DNA of 64,000 bases from a virus. The DNA lies in the IMG/VR virus record IMGVR_UViG_3300019458_000020, positions 124,001 through 188,000 of that record; one strand, 5' to 3'. Positions 43,993-51,191 of the stretch are shown one piece after another. Under the pieces are notes generated by a model. It searched no databases. It was not told where the DNA came from and was given only the letters and a program-made list of their open reading frames with translations. The stretch's first letter is position 1. Every line of letters starts with the position of its first letter. The translations under genes and the position numbers were made by a program.

Positions 43993-44727
43993 TTAGAAAA
44001 AGTTTTTAGGAAATTTATGTGTTCTAGCGTAACGAAGAATAGTTAATCGAAATTTTTCCTTATCCTTTTCTTCTACTTGACCACAACCACAAGCGACTTC
44101 AGCATTAGACCAAGAATTAGATTCTAAAGAATTTCCATTATATTTCTTATCACGATAAATTTGTTCTCCATATTGAACAACCAATTTTTCGTCGAATCCA
44201 AGCGAACGTCTTCCTTCATTTTTTCTTTTTCTTGAAAGAGTTTGAAATCGTTTGATACGAGCTTCATAAGACCGGCATGTATCAAGAAGAGTATTGATTG
44301 TTTTTTCCTTTTCTTGACATTCTACACAACGATTCTTATAAATTTCTTTACAATCCTTACAATCCGCCGTTGGTGGGCGAATCGCTTTATATGTTGGGTG
44401 TTTCTGACACGTATTTATGTGCTCCTCGTCATTCAATTCATGAAGATTCTTCACCAAGACTTGTAACCATTGTTCATCTTCTTTAGAAATCGGTGCATCG
44501 GATAAGTATGTTACTCCGTATGGAACATTTTCACCACGTTTCCATGTATCCAAAACCATTTTACGAAATTTTGGTTTGACCTTCTTTAAATCTTTTTGTT
44601 GTAAACATTTTTTAACTGTAGTCGTGTCAGTATGACTATCCAACACTTCTTCCAAATGTTTTTTAGCATCCTCCATCCGATTCAATGCAAGTTGAATGTA
44701 ACCTTTATTCAAATCTACGTTTTTCAT
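43993..44727 (-). CDS. Unknown protein with CxKH-PP-DCxxC zinc motif
   Basis: 244 residues. Helical N-terminal half, then CQKHPTYKAIRPPTADCKDC followed by CVECQEKEK (about 110-145), then a coiled coil and a C-terminal CGCG. The CQKH-(Y)-(I)-PP-(DC)-xx-C block recurs in the protein at 46149. Probably a family of small zinc proteins. It overlaps the next upstream gene by 4 bases. Confidence 0.6.
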   Translation of the reverse strand: MKNVDLNKGYIQLALNRMEDAKKHLEEVLDSHTDTTTVKKCLQQKDLKKVKPKFRKMVLDTWKRGENVPYGVTYLSDAPISKEDEQWLQVLVKNLHELNDEEHINTCQKHPTYKAIRPPTADCKDCKEIYKNRCVECQEKEKTINTLLDTCRSYEARIKRFQTLSRKRKNEGRRSLGFDEKLVVQYGEQIYRDKKYNGNSLESNSWSNAEVACGCGQVEEKDKEKFRLTILRYARTHKFPKNFF

Positions 44728-44990
44728 AATCTATTTTTTGGAAAATGTGTGTAAAATAATACAACTAACCAAGACAATCCTTCTACACCATAAACCGCAG
44801 CAATAATTGGGTCAAATCCGTGACTTAAAAATAAGTAACAATACAATAATATTACTCCCATGAATATTGGCCAAGAAGTAAGTTTTGGAATATAGGTGAA
44901 TCCCTGTTTCATTGCTTGAACAGCACTAGGTATTCCGGCCACAGCGAAACAACCACCCCCTAAAATTCCTAGTATAGATATTGTATTCAT
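44724..44990 (-). CDS. Three-span membrane protein, SemiSWEET/PQ-loop-like
   Basis: 88 residues with three hydrophobic helices: about 5-24 (ILGILGGGCFAVAGIPSAVQ), 38-56 and 62-80. The Pro and Gln at the end of helix 1 (GIPSAVQAM) and the size match half-transporters of the SemiSWEET type. Homology not certain. A phage-encoded sugar transporter would be unusual; another small membrane role is possible. Confidence 0.5.
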   Translation of the reverse strand: MNTISILGILGGGCFAVAGIPSAVQAMKQGFTYIPKLTSWPIFMGVILLYCYLFLSHGFDPIIAAVYGVEGLSWLVVLFYTHFPKNRL

Positions 44991-44994
44991 AATT

Positions 44995-45465
44995 TCACCA
45001 CGTAAATTCTACGTATGTTAGATTTTCCATCCAACTACAATATTCAATACTATTACTTTCACTGTAGAGATATTCACCCATATTATCAGTCTTCATTCCT
45101 TTAACGAAGATTCTTGGAGAGAATTTTTTAAGTTCATCAACAATGGCTTTCATGTGTATAACATTGTCAGTAGAATATTCAGAGAGAAATGTCTTGTTGA
45201 ACTTCCCTCTATTATAAACGTTGCCGGTGAAATCTTTAGGATTATGGTAAAGACAAATTCGGTATCTATTTCTTCCTCTTCTAGCTGCCTCTTTGATTTG
45301 ATCCACATAAAACGAAACATCTTTCAGTTCTTTGATTTGTTCTCTCCTTGCGTTTCGTTCTTTAACTAAAGATTCTTTTTTCTTCTTAATAAGATTTAAT
45401 GTGATTCGTTTCTTGGAAGACGCGGTCAGATCTTGAATATCATTTAAGTTTGGTATTGTTTTCAT
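44995..45465 (-). CDS. Unknown protein, 156 residues
   Basis: Helical Lys/Arg-rich N-terminus (RITLNLIKKKKESLVKERNARREQIKELK), then a mixed domain with YRICLYHNPKDFTGNVYNR. Overlaps the upstream gene by 4 bases. Unknown. Confidence 0.55.
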   Translation of the reverse strand: MKTIPNLNDIQDLTASSKKRITLNLIKKKKESLVKERNARREQIKELKDVSFYVDQIKEAARRGRNRYRICLYHNPKDFTGNVYNRGKFNKTFLSEYSTDNVIHMKAIVDELKKFSPRIFVKGMKTDNMGEYLYSESNSIEYCSWMENLTYVEFTW

Positions 45466-45920
45466 ACTAAATCTTTCAATATGTCAGATAATTCTTCTTC
45501 TAAATCCACATATCTTTGAAATTCGTATTCACCGAAACCAAAACGTCGTTCTCTATCATCAGAAGACAGTGACAGACCGGGGGTTTTCAAAACTGCTCGC
45601 TGAGAATAATATTCTTCCTCAGGCGATTCATCAGAACCTCTCCACGTTCCGAACCAATCATCATATTTTAGAGAAAATACGAATATATCATTATGACCAT
45701 CTTTTCTTTTAATAGACACAACTCCCTTATTTACAGTGAGTGTTCCTAGTTTTACTGGTTGACCGTCAAGAGGAGATAAAATCTTGTTGATTGCGTGGCG
45801 AATTCGTTTTTCAAGTTCATTTCTACTTTTTTGAATTCGTTTCGACCTATTACGTTCTTCATCCATTGCATCTTGTTCCTTTTTGGATTTTTCTTTGGCT
45901 TTATCGAGAATGCTTTTCAT
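45462..45920 (-). CDS. Unknown protein, 152 residues
   Basis: Charged coiled-coil N-terminus (about 1-45), then a beta-rich domain (VSIKRKDGHNDIFVFSLKYDDWFGTWRG) and an acidic C-terminus. Co-translated with the gene at 44995 through a 4-base overlap. Unknown. Confidence 0.55.
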   Translation of the reverse strand: MKSILDKAKEKSKKEQDAMDEERNRSKRIQKSRNELEKRIRHAINKILSPLDGQPVKLGTLTVNKGVVSIKRKDGHNDIFVFSLKYDDWFGTWRGSDESPEEEYYSQRAVLKTPGLSLSSDDRERRFGFGEYEFQRYVDLEEELSDILKDLV

Positions 45921-45965
45921 GTCCAGAAGATAATATAGAAATAGGGAAGGTCAAATTATAAAAAG

Positions 45966-46039
45966 TGGTGGGCAATAATGGATTCGAGCCAGTTTCTTGA
46001 GTATGTGACACTCACGTTTTGCCATTAAACTAATTGCCC
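45966..46039 (-). tRNA. tRNA-Val (CAC)
   Basis: Acceptor GGGCAAT/ATTGCCC, A73, CCA, anticodon arm TGAGT-GTCACAT-ACTCA, T-loop CTCGAAT. Confidence 0.87.
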
Positions 46040-46040
46040 A

Positions 46041-46148
46041 TGATTGTTGTGACGGAATTCCGTTATGTCACCGTCTCCTGCCTCGAATCTTATTAGACTT
46101 GCTATGGAACCGTGCTATTTTACGTCTTTTACACTAAACAACAAATTA
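46041..46148 (-). other. Spacer with tRNA-like traces
   Basis: No gene. GACG-x-AA pairs with TT-x-CGTC (6 of 7), and GACGG/CCGTC pairing is present, but no complete cloverleaf. Possibly a decayed tRNA. Confidence 0.3.
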
Positions 46149-46496
46149 TTAACATTTCAAACCATCGAAGTCATCCATTGCTTTCCAAAAAAGTTTTACG
46201 GATTCTTCGGTTTGATGTTTATCGATATATGCCGACCAACAATAATAACAATCATTATTGGGAGGATTTATCATATCATATTCATTATGTTTTTGGCAAT
46301 GAGCATTTTCACGTCGTAATCTTTTACAAGTTTCAAATTGTTGATGAACTTCTTCAGGAGTAGGTGGAGGAAGTTTTCTAAGAGCTTCCATTCTTTCAAT
46401 ATACCATTGTGGAGGTCCAATAACCTTTTTATCATCAAACATCGTATGGATTTCTCTTCCGTCTTCGGTGAATTCTCTTGGTTTTTGTTCACTCAT
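46149..46496 (-). CDS. Zinc-motif protein, shares CQKH-PP-DCxxC with 43993
   Basis: 115 residues from MSEQK at 46496; the open frame further upstream lies in tRNA-Ser. It contains a Pro-rich helix (ALRKLPPPTPEEV) and CQKHNEYDMINPPNNDCYYC (about 75-94). The motif parallels CQKHPTYKAIRPPTADCKDC of the 244-residue protein. Unknown function. Confidence 0.6.
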   Translation of the reverse strand: MSEQKPREFTEDGREIHTMFDDKKVIGPPQWYIERMEALRKLPPPTPEEVHQQFETCKRLRRENAHCQKHNEYDMINPPNNDCYYCWSAYIDKHQTEESVKLFWKAMDDFDGLKC

Positions 46497-46508
46497 AACA
46501 TTAAAAAG

Positions 46509-46599
46509 TGGCGGAAGGCAGAGGTCCCGACCCTCAAGCTCAATTAAGGCTCCCACAGTTTAGCAAACTGGTCCGGTTCCCCGACACGGTTTACCTTCC
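46509..46599 (-). tRNA. tRNA-Ser (GCT)
   Basis: Acceptor GGAAGGT/GCCTTCC, G73, CCA, long variable arm, loop TTGCTAA. T-loop is GTCGGGA, lacking T54 and A58. Confidence 0.82.
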
Positions 46600-46603
46600 A
46601 TAA

Positions 46604-46708
46604 ATTTTGTTACCTACCGAGATTTGAACCTCGCCCAATGTTCGACGACATTATTTTTATACCGTTACTCTTCCCTTCGGAGTCTTTACGGGCCCTTATC
46701 GGTAACAT
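46604..46708 (-). other. tRNA-like locus, disrupted
   Basis: GTTACC pairs with GGTAAC as an acceptor-like stem, and CGAG-(GTTCAAAT)-CTCG looks like a T-arm with one extra base. The middle is about 30 bases too long, with CCGT/ACGG and ACTC/GAGT nested stems, and has no clear anticodon loop or CCA. Read as a decayed or interrupted tRNA. Confidence 0.45.
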
Positions 46709-46713
46709 TAAAA

Positions 46714-46801
46714 TGGCGGAAGAGTGAGGTCCCGCCCCTCACACCCGAAGGTGCATACTGATTTCAAGTCAGTTCCGGCACGCTTGTCCGGTTACTCTTC
46801 C
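46714..46801 (-). tRNA. tRNA-Ser (TGA)
   Basis: Acceptor GGAAGAG/CTCTTCC, G73, CCA, anticodon arm ACTGA-CTTGAAA-TCAGT, variable arm CACC-TTCG-GGTG. T-loop GGCGGGA as in tRNA-Ser(CGA). Confidence 0.87.
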
Positions 46802-47037
46802 ATAGGACCGTATGGTCCAAAAAAATCTTTAGCAAAATTAACACCAAAACTACTCTTTGTCAATCCACCTTCTGGAGAAATAGCAATTAAATCGAATGGA
46901 AGATGTTCGGATAGAGGCAAAGCAATCTTTACATCTTTCTCAGTTAAGTCGGCAATGATCTGAGTCAATCCGATATCTCCTTTATCCTTAGTAATTACGT
47001 TCTTCACAAATTCAAAATCCAGAAATTTCCCAAGCAT
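46792..47037 (-). pseudogene. Truncated PD-(D/E)XK homing-type endonuclease fragment
   Basis: 81 residues. LDFEFVKNVITKDKGDIGLTQIIADLTEKDVKIALPLSEHLPFDLIAISPEGGL matches the N-terminal half of I-Ssp6803I-type nucleases (KGDIxxxxIIADL ... LP-x(5-7)-(F/Y)DL). The expected (V/Q)VK catalytic strand is missing; the frame runs on into tRNA-Ser. The replacement tail carries a promoter (46835-46863). Start chosen at MLGKF. Confidence 0.6.
46835..46863 (-). promoter_or_regulatory. Sigma70-type promoter for tRNA-Ser (TGA)
   Basis: TTGACA (46863-46858), 17-bp spacer, TAATTT (46840-46835), inside the truncated nuclease frame and 33 bases before the tRNA. A GGACC/GGTCC palindrome (46805-46818) lies between. 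Confidence 0.6.
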
Positions 47038-47176
47038 TATACAAACCATCCATTGATTCTTGTTCTGCTTGTCTTATTTCATCAAGTTCTTCTTCCGACA
47101 TATTACATCGGCAAGAACCGTGTTCAAATCCACAATCATTACAAATAATTGGAGACTCAACATAAAAATCACTCAT
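47012..47176 (-). CDS. Small zinc-knuckle protein, 54 residues
   Basis: 54 residues with CNDC and CRC (ICNDCGFEHGSCRCN), then an acidic helix. Overlaps the next upstream gene by 4 bases and the nuclease remnant by 26. Unknown. Confidence 0.5.
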   Translation of the reverse strand: MSDFYVESPIICNDCGFEHGSCRCNMSEEELDEIRQAEQESMDGLYNAWEISGF

Positions 47177-47370
47177 AATTTTACCAAATTTCCATTACAG
47201 AGTTCATACAACCAAGGAACTCCATCGTTTGTCTTTCCTGACGGTAAATATGCTTTATGTTTATAATAAATTTTACCACAAGTTTCACAAACACAATCAC
47301 CGGAAGTTCTATATGACTTCAATATTCTTTCATCTTCTTCTGGTGTCAACTCTTCAAAATTATCCATCAT
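47173..47370 (-). CDS. Small zinc-ribbon-like protein, 65 residues
   Basis: 65 residues: acidic N-terminus, then DCVCETCGKIYYKHKAYLPSG with CxxC. TATTTAT lies 5 bases before the ATG at 47370 (or directly before the following ATG). Unknown. Confidence 0.5.
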   Translation of the reverse strand: MMDNFEELTPEEDERILKSYRTSGDCVCETCGKIYYKHKAYLPSGKTNDGVPWLYELCNGNLVKL

Positions 47371-47379
47371 AGATAAATA

Positions 47380-47484
47380 TCAATTAAAAACCATTTTACA
47401 AACACAGTTGATACACAAAATCCAGAAAATTGATAAAACAATCAAAACTAATGCGATGCTCATTCCGATTATAAAATTTCTCAT
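47380..47484 (-). CDS. Small membrane peptide, 34 residues
   Basis: 34 residues, mostly one hydrophobic helix (IGMSIALVLIVLSIFWILC). The ATG follows TATAAT by exactly 6 bases, so the mRNA starts at or next to the A of ATG. Such a strong promoter for a tiny gene supports its being real. Confidence 0.55.
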   Translation of the reverse strand: MRNFIIGMSIALVLIVLSIFWILCINCVCKMVFN

Positions 47485-47490
47485 GACTTA

Positions 47491-47519
47491 ATTATAATCT
47501 TGATTCATCCGTTTGTCAA
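47491..47519 (-). promoter_or_regulatory. Consensus sigma70 promoter, leaderless
   Basis: TTGACA (47519-47514), 17-bp spacer, TATAAT (47496-47491); both boxes match consensus fully. ATG at 47484 after TAAGTC. Confidence 0.88.
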
Positions 47520-47839
47520 CTTCCTATTTTTATACTGTCTTCTCTGGCTTGGTCAATTGATGAATTAATTAACATATAAAGATTGACAGGGTGGAAACCA
47601 TCCAACCAAGTCTTGCCGCCACTTATATGGAATTGTTCTGCGCTCCAGTGATGAACTTCACAAAGAGTTATGCCGTTTGATAAAACGTAACCACCATTAG
47701 GCATTTCTTTACGGTCTGTAATGTGATGGGCATCCAAATTTTCGGTCTTACCACATATTATACATTTATGGCCGTCTCTTTTGAAGACTGCCTTATTAAA
47801 CTTCTTTCGAAGTTCTTTATGTAGTTGTTTGTTTGACAT
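47516..47839 (-). CDS. HNH endonuclease
   Basis: 107 residues from MSNKQ at 47839. HNH core: FKRDGHKCIICGKTENLDAHHITDRKE, then NGITLCEVHHWSAEQFH. CxxC and the HH and H ligands are all present. Small freestanding HNH of phage type. Its stop overlaps the -35 box of the promoter downstream and its start overlaps the upstream 58-residue gene by 23 bases. Confidence 0.82.
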   Translation of the reverse strand: MSNKQLHKELRKKFNKAVFKRDGHKCIICGKTENLDAHHITDRKEMPNGGYVLSNGITLCEVHHWSAEQFHISGGKTWLDGFHPVNLYMLINSSIDQAREDSIKIGS

Positions 47840-47993
47840 ACTCCATCTCAAATTCTTTCATTTTTTCTAAAACCATCTTTTCAGGCAATCCAACCAAGGA
47901 CATCATTTGTTCGTATGATACAATAGACATCCAAGGATGATATTTGGCAAATGCCGGTCTAAGGTTTTTATAATATTTCTCTTCGTTACTCAT
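47817..47993 (-). CDS. Hypothetical protein, 58 residues
   Basis: 58 residues, helical and charged (SNEEKYYKNLRPAFAKYHPWMSIVS...LVGLPEKMVLEKMKEFEME). It begins 5 bases after tRNA-Arg. Unknown. Confidence 0.45.
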   Translation of the reverse strand: MSNEEKYYKNLRPAFAKYHPWMSIVSYEQMMSLVGLPEKMVLEKMKEFEMEYVKQTTT

Positions 47994-47997
47994 AAAT

Positions 47998-48073
47998 TGG
48001 TGCTCCCAGTAGGATTCGAACCTACAACCTTCTCGTTAGGACCGAGATGTTCCTCCAATTGAACTATGAGAGC
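47998..48073 (-). tRNA. tRNA-Arg (CCT)
   Basis: Acceptor GCTCTCA/TGGGAGC, A73, CCA, anticodon arm TCTCG-GTCCTAA-CGAGA, T-loop TTCGAAT. Confidence 0.9.
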
Positions 48074-48074
48074 A

Positions 48075-48204
48075 TTTTCAGTAACAGTTTAGCTTTTGTT
48101 TAACTGGTGTAATCTCCGTGTGTCAACCTCTGTTACCCGATAGTAAACTTTTCCTTCCTACTTCATTACGCTTCAGTCGGCCATATTTTGAACTACCGTT
48201 GAAA
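48075..48204 (-). other. Spacer with GTAACAG/CTGTTAC inverted repeat
   Basis: No gene. A 7-bp inverted repeat GTAACAG...CTGTTAC about 55 bases apart encloses TTGACA, which could be a -35 box with a poor -10 (TTAAAC). Function unclear. Confidence 0.35.
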
Positions 48205-49071
48205 TTATTGAACAAACATTCCACACGATGCTTTAACATCAAATCCAACACGAGGAATAACTTGAACTTTTGTATTAAATAAAAATCTATTTTGAATCAT
48301 TCGAATATTTCGTTCAATGACATTTGCTGAACTTTCTTTTCCCTGTTCTGCTGAAGCTGGATTGTAACGGACCAAATTAAATTCGCAAACAAGGTCATGT
48401 AAATGAATAGCATTACAAATGTTATCAATGTCTTCCTCAGAATCGTTTTCTCCAGCAATAAACGGAAAATGTATTTTCACAACCTTTTTTGAAAAATCTT
48501 GATATTCTCGGAGCATTTCCAATGCTATATATGGTTCCATTGCTGATGGCATCCATTTCTTTCTCCACGCCGGGTTTGTTGAATATAATGAGTAATAAAT
48601 CGTAGGAGTGACATAGTTAAAAATCTTATTCAATGGTTTATTCAATGTCATTGGCATAATAGTTGATACATTGAATTTGGCAGGAAGACCTTCATCTTTA
48701 GCAATCTGACCAAGTTTGGAGAGTAATTCATCTCCATGATTCAAAATGGTGTCGTTTGCTAAAGCTTCACCCCGAGCCATAAAATTATAATGCATGTATT
48801 TAGCAGGTTTCTTTTGCTTTCTGTAATGCTTGAATACTTGAATGGCTTGTGCCATGAAATCATTATGACTGGAATCAACGAAAGAAGTCTGACCCGTTGC
48901 GGTCAAGTGACAGAATGCACACCCTCGATTACATCCGGTTTGAGAAGAAAGATAAGCAATGAAATAATCATCCGTTTTACGGACAAATCTTGATTCAAGA
49001 AACCCAACTAATTGTTCTTCAACAAAATTGACAGAAGAATCTATCTGGGAATTTAATTGATTGATAGTCAT
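48205..49071 (-). CDS. RlmN-like radical SAM methyltransferase
   Basis: 288 residues. The radical SAM motif CNRGCAFC (Cys47, 51, 54) is followed by HLTATGQ. FMARGEALAN matches the RlmN GMGEP-type block, CEFNLVRYNP matches its NLIPFNP block, and the C-terminus DVKASCGMF has the methyl-accepting Cys (Cys283; DIDAACGQL in E. coli RlmN). RlmN methylates C2 of A2503 in 23S rRNA and A37 of some tRNAs. This copy lacks most of the N-terminal domain (288 versus ~380). In a tRNA module, A37 modification or protection is the natural guess. Confidence 0.8.
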   Translation of the reverse strand: MTINQLNSQIDSSVNFVEEQLVGFLESRFVRKTDDYFIAYLSSQTGCNRGCAFCHLTATGQTSFVDSSHNDFMAQAIQVFKHYRKQKKPAKYMHYNFMARGEALANDTILNHGDELLSKLGQIAKDEGLPAKFNVSTIMPMTLNKPLNKIFNYVTPTIYYSLYSTNPAWRKKWMPSAMEPYIALEMLREYQDFSKKVVKIHFPFIAGENDSEEDIDNICNAIHLHDLVCEFNLVRYNPASAEQGKESSANVIERNIRMIQNRFLFNTKVQVIPRVGFDVKASCGMFVQ

Positions 49072-49077
49072 CCTTAT

Positions 49078-49106
49078 ATTCTACCTTATAAATACTTTTT
49101 TGTCAA
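49078..49106 (-). promoter_or_regulatory. Sigma70-type promoter of the RlmN-like gene, leaderless
   Basis: TTGACA (49106-49101), 17-bp spacer, TAGAAT (49083-49078), then ATAAGG and ATG at 49071. TATTTATA also lies in the spacer. Confidence 0.8.
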
Positions 49107-49116
49107 AGTAATAAAA

Positions 49117-49193
49117 TGGAGCCAGTTTCGGGAGTCGAACCCGATACGGAAATAAAACCGTGTCACCGTAGGTTTTAGCGTCACCAGACTCCC
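49117..49193 (-). other. Degenerate tRNA-like gene
   Basis: A good T-arm TCGGG-TTCGACT-CCCGA, T73 and CCA. The anticodon stem ACGG/CCGT has an 8-base loop TTTTATTT, almost no variable loop follows, and the acceptor pairs 5 of 7. The anticodon cannot be fixed (TTA or TAT). Probably a dying tRNA. Confidence 0.5.
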
Positions 49194-49354
49194 CCCTCCA
49201 GTCTTTTTCTTAACCTTTTTATATTGGATGTTTGGGGTGAAATGTCTATTTGTTTAAGAATTTGAGCGTAGGATATAGAGTCATTAACCAATCGTTTTAA
49301 TTCTTCTTTATTTATCTGGTAAATTTTCCCATTCATATCAATACATATATTCAT
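49181..49354 (-). CDS. Small helix-turn-helix protein, possible homing-endonuclease remnant
   Basis: 57 residues: NGKIYQINKEELKRLVNDSISYAQILKQIDIS... resembles the DNA-binding HTH tail found on phage HNH enzymes (S-x-AxIL-xx-(I/L)xI-x(5)-N). No catalytic part. The stop lies in the degenerate tRNA. Remnant or solo HTH. Confidence 0.4.
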   Translation of the reverse strand: MNICIDMNGKIYQINKEELKRLVNDSISYAQILKQIDISPQTSNIKRLRKRLEGGVW

Positions 49355-49389
49355 ATCGATAAAAACTTCGGAGGAGTTTATTCAAATAC

Positions 49390-49467
49390 TGGCGCTCACG
49401 GTAGGATTCGAACCTACATAATCCTGATTAGAAGTCAGGTGCCTGTTCCATTTCGAGCCACGGGAGC
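49390..49467 (-). tRNA. tRNA-Arg (TCT)
   Basis: Acceptor GCTCCCG/CGTGAGC (one mismatch), G73, CCA, anticodon arm CCTGA-CTTCTAA-TCAGG, T-loop TTCGAAT. Confidence 0.88.
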
Positions 49468-49524
49468 ATTAAATTTTTTCGGAGCAACTCTTTCGAATCA
49501 CTCCATCGTCTTTCGACGAGAAGA

Positions 49525-49605
49525 TGGTCACGGTCCGTGGACTTAAACCACGTAATTGCCGGCTCCATGAGATGCCGGTGACTCGTAAACTTTGTCTTAA
49601 CCGCG
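49525..49605 (-). tRNA. tRNA-like with CAT, enlarged anticodon loop
   Basis: Acceptor CGCGGTT/GACCGTG, A73, CCA, T-arm CGTGG-TTTAAGT-CCACG. The anticodon stem CCGGC/GCCGG closes a 10-base loop containing CTCATGG. The D-loop lacks GG. Probably CAT-decoding in origin, but the loop is too large for a normal tRNA. Confidence 0.55.
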
Positions 49606-49611
49606 ATAAAA

Positions 49612-49764
49612 TTACTTACCCTTACCACTCAATTCCTTCGTTAATTCAGCAAGTCTTTGAGTTTTCATACTTCTTTGTTCCGAAGTAAGTTCCTTGTCTG
49701 ACAAACGACGATTGAGACGGTTCAATCTATTTCTCTTTTTTCCTAAAATGTGTGCATCATTCAT
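49612..49764 (-). CDS. Small basic helical protein, 50 residues
   Basis: 50 residues from MNDAH at 49764: KKRNRLNRLNRRLSDKELTSEQRSMKT..., highly charged and helical. Nucleic-acid binding is plausible. Unknown. Confidence 0.45.
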   Translation of the reverse strand: MNDAHILGKKRNRLNRLNRRLSDKELTSEQRSMKTQRLAELTKELSGKGK

Positions 49765-49784
49765 AATATTTGATTGTATAATTT

Positions 49785-50366
49785 TTAAATAACATTGTAT
49801 TGTTTTGCCCATTTTCTAATTGAATTATCAGTTACTCCATAAATTCTTGAAATAGATAATATAGAATTTTCCTTTATTAACTTAATCAATTCTTTTTTAG
49901 ATGGTCTTTCACACTTTCTGTAACTCATATCTCTACAATTAGTAGAACAAAACTTTTGTTTACCTCTGGCATCAAAATCCTTTTTACAATGTCCACAAAT
50001 CTTCATATTCTTCTGAGTAATATGTATTTTATTTTTCCACGGAATAGTAGATATAATTAAATCTCTTCCACCGTATTCTTCTACATCTTTAAGAAATTGT
50101 TCATTTTCATAATCAGAATGATGTATTGAATGACAATTAGAACATAATAAATCACATTTTTCTACTTCTTTCCAATATTTTTCCCAGTTTGTTGTTACCA
50201 TATTAGATATACCAAATTCTTTTCCCCTCGGGTCTCTATGATGAAAATCGAAGGCCGCTATGTTTCCACTCCAACCACAATTTTTACATTTTCCACCTTT
50301 AAGCCTGACAGCTTCTCTTTTTAATCTAAACCTTCTTATTTTTGTTAAATATGCTTGTTTTGTCAT
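49785..50366 (-). CDS. HNH homing endonuclease with zinc finger and HTH
   Basis: 193 residues. HNH with zinc knuckles: CKNCGWSGNIAAFDFHHRDP and CDLLCSNCHSIHHSD. A second zinc finger follows (CGHCKKDFDARGKQKFCSTNC), and a C-terminal helix-turn-helix ends it (LSISRIYGVTDNSIRKWAKQY). The related enzyme at 57532 shares the FHHRDP...LLCSNCH core. Intact. Confidence 0.86.
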   Translation of the reverse strand: MTKQAYLTKIRRFRLKREAVRLKGGKCKNCGWSGNIAAFDFHHRDPRGKEFGISNMVTTNWEKYWKEVEKCDLLCSNCHSIHHSDYENEQFLKDVEEYGGRDLIISTIPWKNKIHITQKNMKICGHCKKDFDARGKQKFCSTNCRDMSYRKCERPSKKELIKLIKENSILSISRIYGVTDNSIRKWAKQYNVI

Positions 50367-50422
50367 ACCAATACATATTGGTAATCACATCATGATTATT
50401 ACTTTATACAAGGGTTCAAAAT

Positions 50423-50496
50423 TGGTGCTCAGAGCCAGAATCGCACTGGCAAAACACACTTATCGGGTGTGCAGTTTACTATTAACTTATCCGAGC
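50423..50496 (-). tRNA. tRNA-Ile (GAT), copy 1, with C33
   Basis: Acceptor GCTCGGA/TCTGAGC, A73, CCA, anticodon stem CACAC/GTGTG, loop CCGATAA. Position 33 is C instead of the near-universal U. T-loop TGCGATT (G55). Confidence 0.8.
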
Positions 50497-50503
50497 AAAA
50501 AAT

Positions 50504-50577
50504 TGGAGCCGAATGTCGGTACTGCCCCGACGCATTTAGTTTACGAAACTAACAGGCTGCTTTTACATCAATTCGGC
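50504..50577 (-). tRNA. tRNA-Thr (CGT)
   Basis: Acceptor GCCGAAT/ATTCGGC, T73, CCA, anticodon arm TTAGT-TTCGTAA-ACTAA, T-stem GTCGG/CCGAC with T-loop GGCAGTA (G55). Confidence 0.85.
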
Positions 50578-50624
50578 AAAATTTTAAAACATTTTATAAT
50601 CCTTACGAAGATATTTATAATTAT

Positions 50625-51185
50625 ATGATTTCTCTAATAATTTTGATTCTCATATCCATCGTTTATCTTTCATTTTTCGAATGGACTCTACATCGTTATG
50701 TCATGCATCGTCCGTTTTGGTTAACGAATTATCCATTCAAACATCATGTTCAAATTCATCATCATATTTTCAATGTCGATGAAACATATCATCTTATAAA
50801 CGAAAAGGATAAATTCACAATTCCTATGGCATGGTGGAACGGACCAGTATTGATATCCATTGCATCACTTCCATTCTTATTAATAAGTTTGTTAACAGGA
50901 TTATGGAGTGTATTCTTTACATTTTCCATTGTTGGATATTTGTATTATGCAACCTATGAATATATTCATTGGTGTATGCATCTTCCAAAAAATAGAAACG
51001 TTGAACGTTCTGGATTATTCTTTCGTTTGAACGGCCATCATTTACTTCATCATCGTTACATGCACAAGAACTTTAATGTTGTATGTCCTATAGCAGACTT
51101 TTGCTTGGGAACGTTATTATTACGTTCAAAAGTTAAGTTTGCTCAAGCTAGAGGAAATTCTGTTCCAGACGTTCAACCCAAGTAA
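50625..51185 (+). CDS. Fatty acid hydroxylase / sterol desaturase superfamily membrane enzyme
   Basis: 186 residues, plus strand. Membrane helices at about 1-20, 68-100 and 105-115. Di-iron histidine boxes: HRYVMH (23-28), HHVQIHH (40-46), HWCMH and HHLLHHRYMH (about 140-149). These are the ligands of the superfamily that oxygenates lipids or carotenoids. Host-derived and alone on the plus strand, it looks like a recently acquired metabolic gene. TATTTATA lies 5 bases before the ATG. Confidence 0.83.
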   Translation: MISLIILILISIVYLSFFEWTLHRYVMHRPFWLTNYPFKHHVQIHHHIFNVDETYHLINEKDKFTIPMAWWNGPVLISIASLPFLLISLLTGLWSVFFTFSIVGYLYYATYEYIHWCMHLPKNRNVERSGLFFRLNGHHLLHHRYMHKNFNVVCPIADFCLGTLLLRSKVKFAQARGNSVPDVQPK

Positions 51186-51191
51186 ATTAAT

